64,000 nt of DNA, from assembly GCF_001754075.1 (NCBI RefSeq), contig NZ_MIEH01000002.1, forward strand, positions 1 to 64,000, written 5' to 3'. Positions 63,462 through 64,000 of this stretch are shown in pieces. The position numbers were made by a program, and so were the translations under genes. How positions within the stretch are numbered: the first letter of the stretch is position 1; each line of letters begins with the position of its first letter. The notes beneath the pieces are model-generated. The model was not told where the DNA came from. It made no database searches and was given only the letters and a program-made list of their open reading frames with translations. The DNA comes from Merdimonas faecis (GTDB lineage: Bacteria; Bacillota; Clostridia; Lachnospirales; Lachnospiraceae).

Positions 63462-64000
63462 ATGAAAAAGATATTGAAGCGATTAGCCACAGGCTTCCTT
63501 GCCTTTGCGACTATCGTTACCGCTTTGCCGACAACGGCAGTCCACGCTTCCGAGAAGCAATACTGGACAGAAAGTGCCGAGCGTGTCGGTATTGTTGAAA
63601 AAGTAATGAATGACGGCTCTATCGGTTCGACATTCAATGAGGGACACATGACCGTTGAGGGCGAGGACGCTTTCTGCGTGGATATTAACACCAACTTCAA
63701 GAACGGCTATAAGACCAGAGCTGACGCAAGCACACGCATGAGCTACGACCAGATTTCAGATGTTGCCCTCTCAATCGAGTATGTCAATCAGTATGTGCAG
63801 AGCCACAGCGGATTGAGCAGTCAGCATATCTACCTTTTGAAACAGTGCGTCGTATGGCAGAGATTGAGTGTTCATCTGGGCTGGCAATGCGATAACGTCA
63901 GAGCTTCCTATGATGAAATCCCAAAGGCGATACAGGACGAGGTGTACGCTGGGGCGAAAGCCTTTGCCAGCGAGAACAAAGGACGCTATGAATGTGGCGG
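63462..64000 (+). CDS. thioester-domain surface adhesin (runs off right edge)
   Basis: The frame is open to the window end (179 codons seen). It starts with a signal peptide (MKKILKRLATGFLAFATIVT ... TAVHA) and then a thioester domain: Cys72 in EDAFCVDINT and Gln128 in LLKQCVVWQR are positioned to form the internal Cys-Gln bond. Large proteins with this start, CnaB repeats and a sortase anchor are cargo of Tn1549/Tn916-like elements in gut Clostridia. GAAAGGAG precedes ATG 63462. Confidence 0.75.
   Translation, partial: MKKILKRLATGFLAFATIVTALPTTAVHASEKQYWTESAERVGIVEKVMNDGSIGSTFNEGHMTVEGEDAFCVDINTNFKNGYKTRADASTRMSYDQISDVALSIEYVNQYVQSHSGLSSQHIYLLKQCVVWQRLSVHLGWQCDNVRASYDEIPKAIQDEVYAGAKAFASENKGRYECG

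Overview
The window looks like a chromosome segment of an anaerobic gut Clostridia, most likely a Lachnospiraceae (inference). Supporting traits are AGGAGG-type ribosome sites, a type I-B CRISPR repeat ending in GAATGTAAAT as in Clostridioides difficile, soluble Hdr/Flox-type flavin enzymes, a Rex-like operator, LrgAB, and a Tn1549/Tn916-like surface adhesin at the right edge.

Layout. 1-1.25 kb: remnants of an IS66 element, a DUF6075-like gene and a second transposase. 1.4-10.2 kb: a run of small lipoprotein, membrane, ankyrin and YezG-like immunity genes with several decayed copies, resembling an orphan immunity/accessory island. 10.4-11.3 kb: gene fragments. 11.5-24.6 kb: a complete type I-B CRISPR-Cas locus (cas6-cas8-cas7-cas5-cas3-cas4-cas1-cas2, leader, 63 repeats). 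24.6-27.9 kb: Fic and acetyltransferase remnants, two alpha/beta hydrolases and a TetR regulator. 28-34.9 kb: FtsH, MATE pump, biotin ligase, HtrA and a J-domain protein. 35-41.6 kb: a two-component system with lrgAB between regulator and kinase, followed by a MacB/BceAB-like ABC transporter. 41.6-47.35 kb: small regulator genes, 5-formyl-THF cyclo-ligase, GH51 arabinofuranosidase and a frameshifted PEP/pyruvate-binding protein. 47.4-59.8 kb: one long redox operon. 59.8-60.7 kb: two small ORFs between REP-like repeats. 60.8-63.1 kb: a CNNM/CorC protein and a radical SAM protein. 63.2-64 kb: the edge of an integrated element with a thioester adhesin.

The most striking signal is in the 290 bp between a minus-strand 30-aa holin-like toxin and cas6. 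Two degenerate CRISPR repeats lie on the minus strand, just downstream of a promoter. The spacer-like sequence after the first repeat matches the cas-operon promoter (-10 TATAAT) at 15 of its first 17 positions. The two mismatches fall at positions 6 and 12, the bases that flip out in type I Cascade, and the target carries a 5' CCT PAM. This is what a crRNA-like cas-regulating RNA (CreR/CreA type) should look like. Here it also forms the 5' leader of a type I toxin mRNA that has its own convergent antisense RNA.

The second system is the 47.4-59.8 kb operon behind a promoter with a Rex-like operator. It encodes a malate/lactate-type dehydrogenase, HdrB, HdrC, HdrA, MvhD, three Flox-like redox subunits, soluble fumarate reductase FrdB and FrdA, an AAE-family exporter and both fumarase subunits. 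Read together these give oxaloacetate -> malate -> fumarate -> succinate -> export, with the fumarate reductase probably coupled to a flavin-based electron-bifurcating Hdr-Flox complex instead of a membrane quinone pool (inference).
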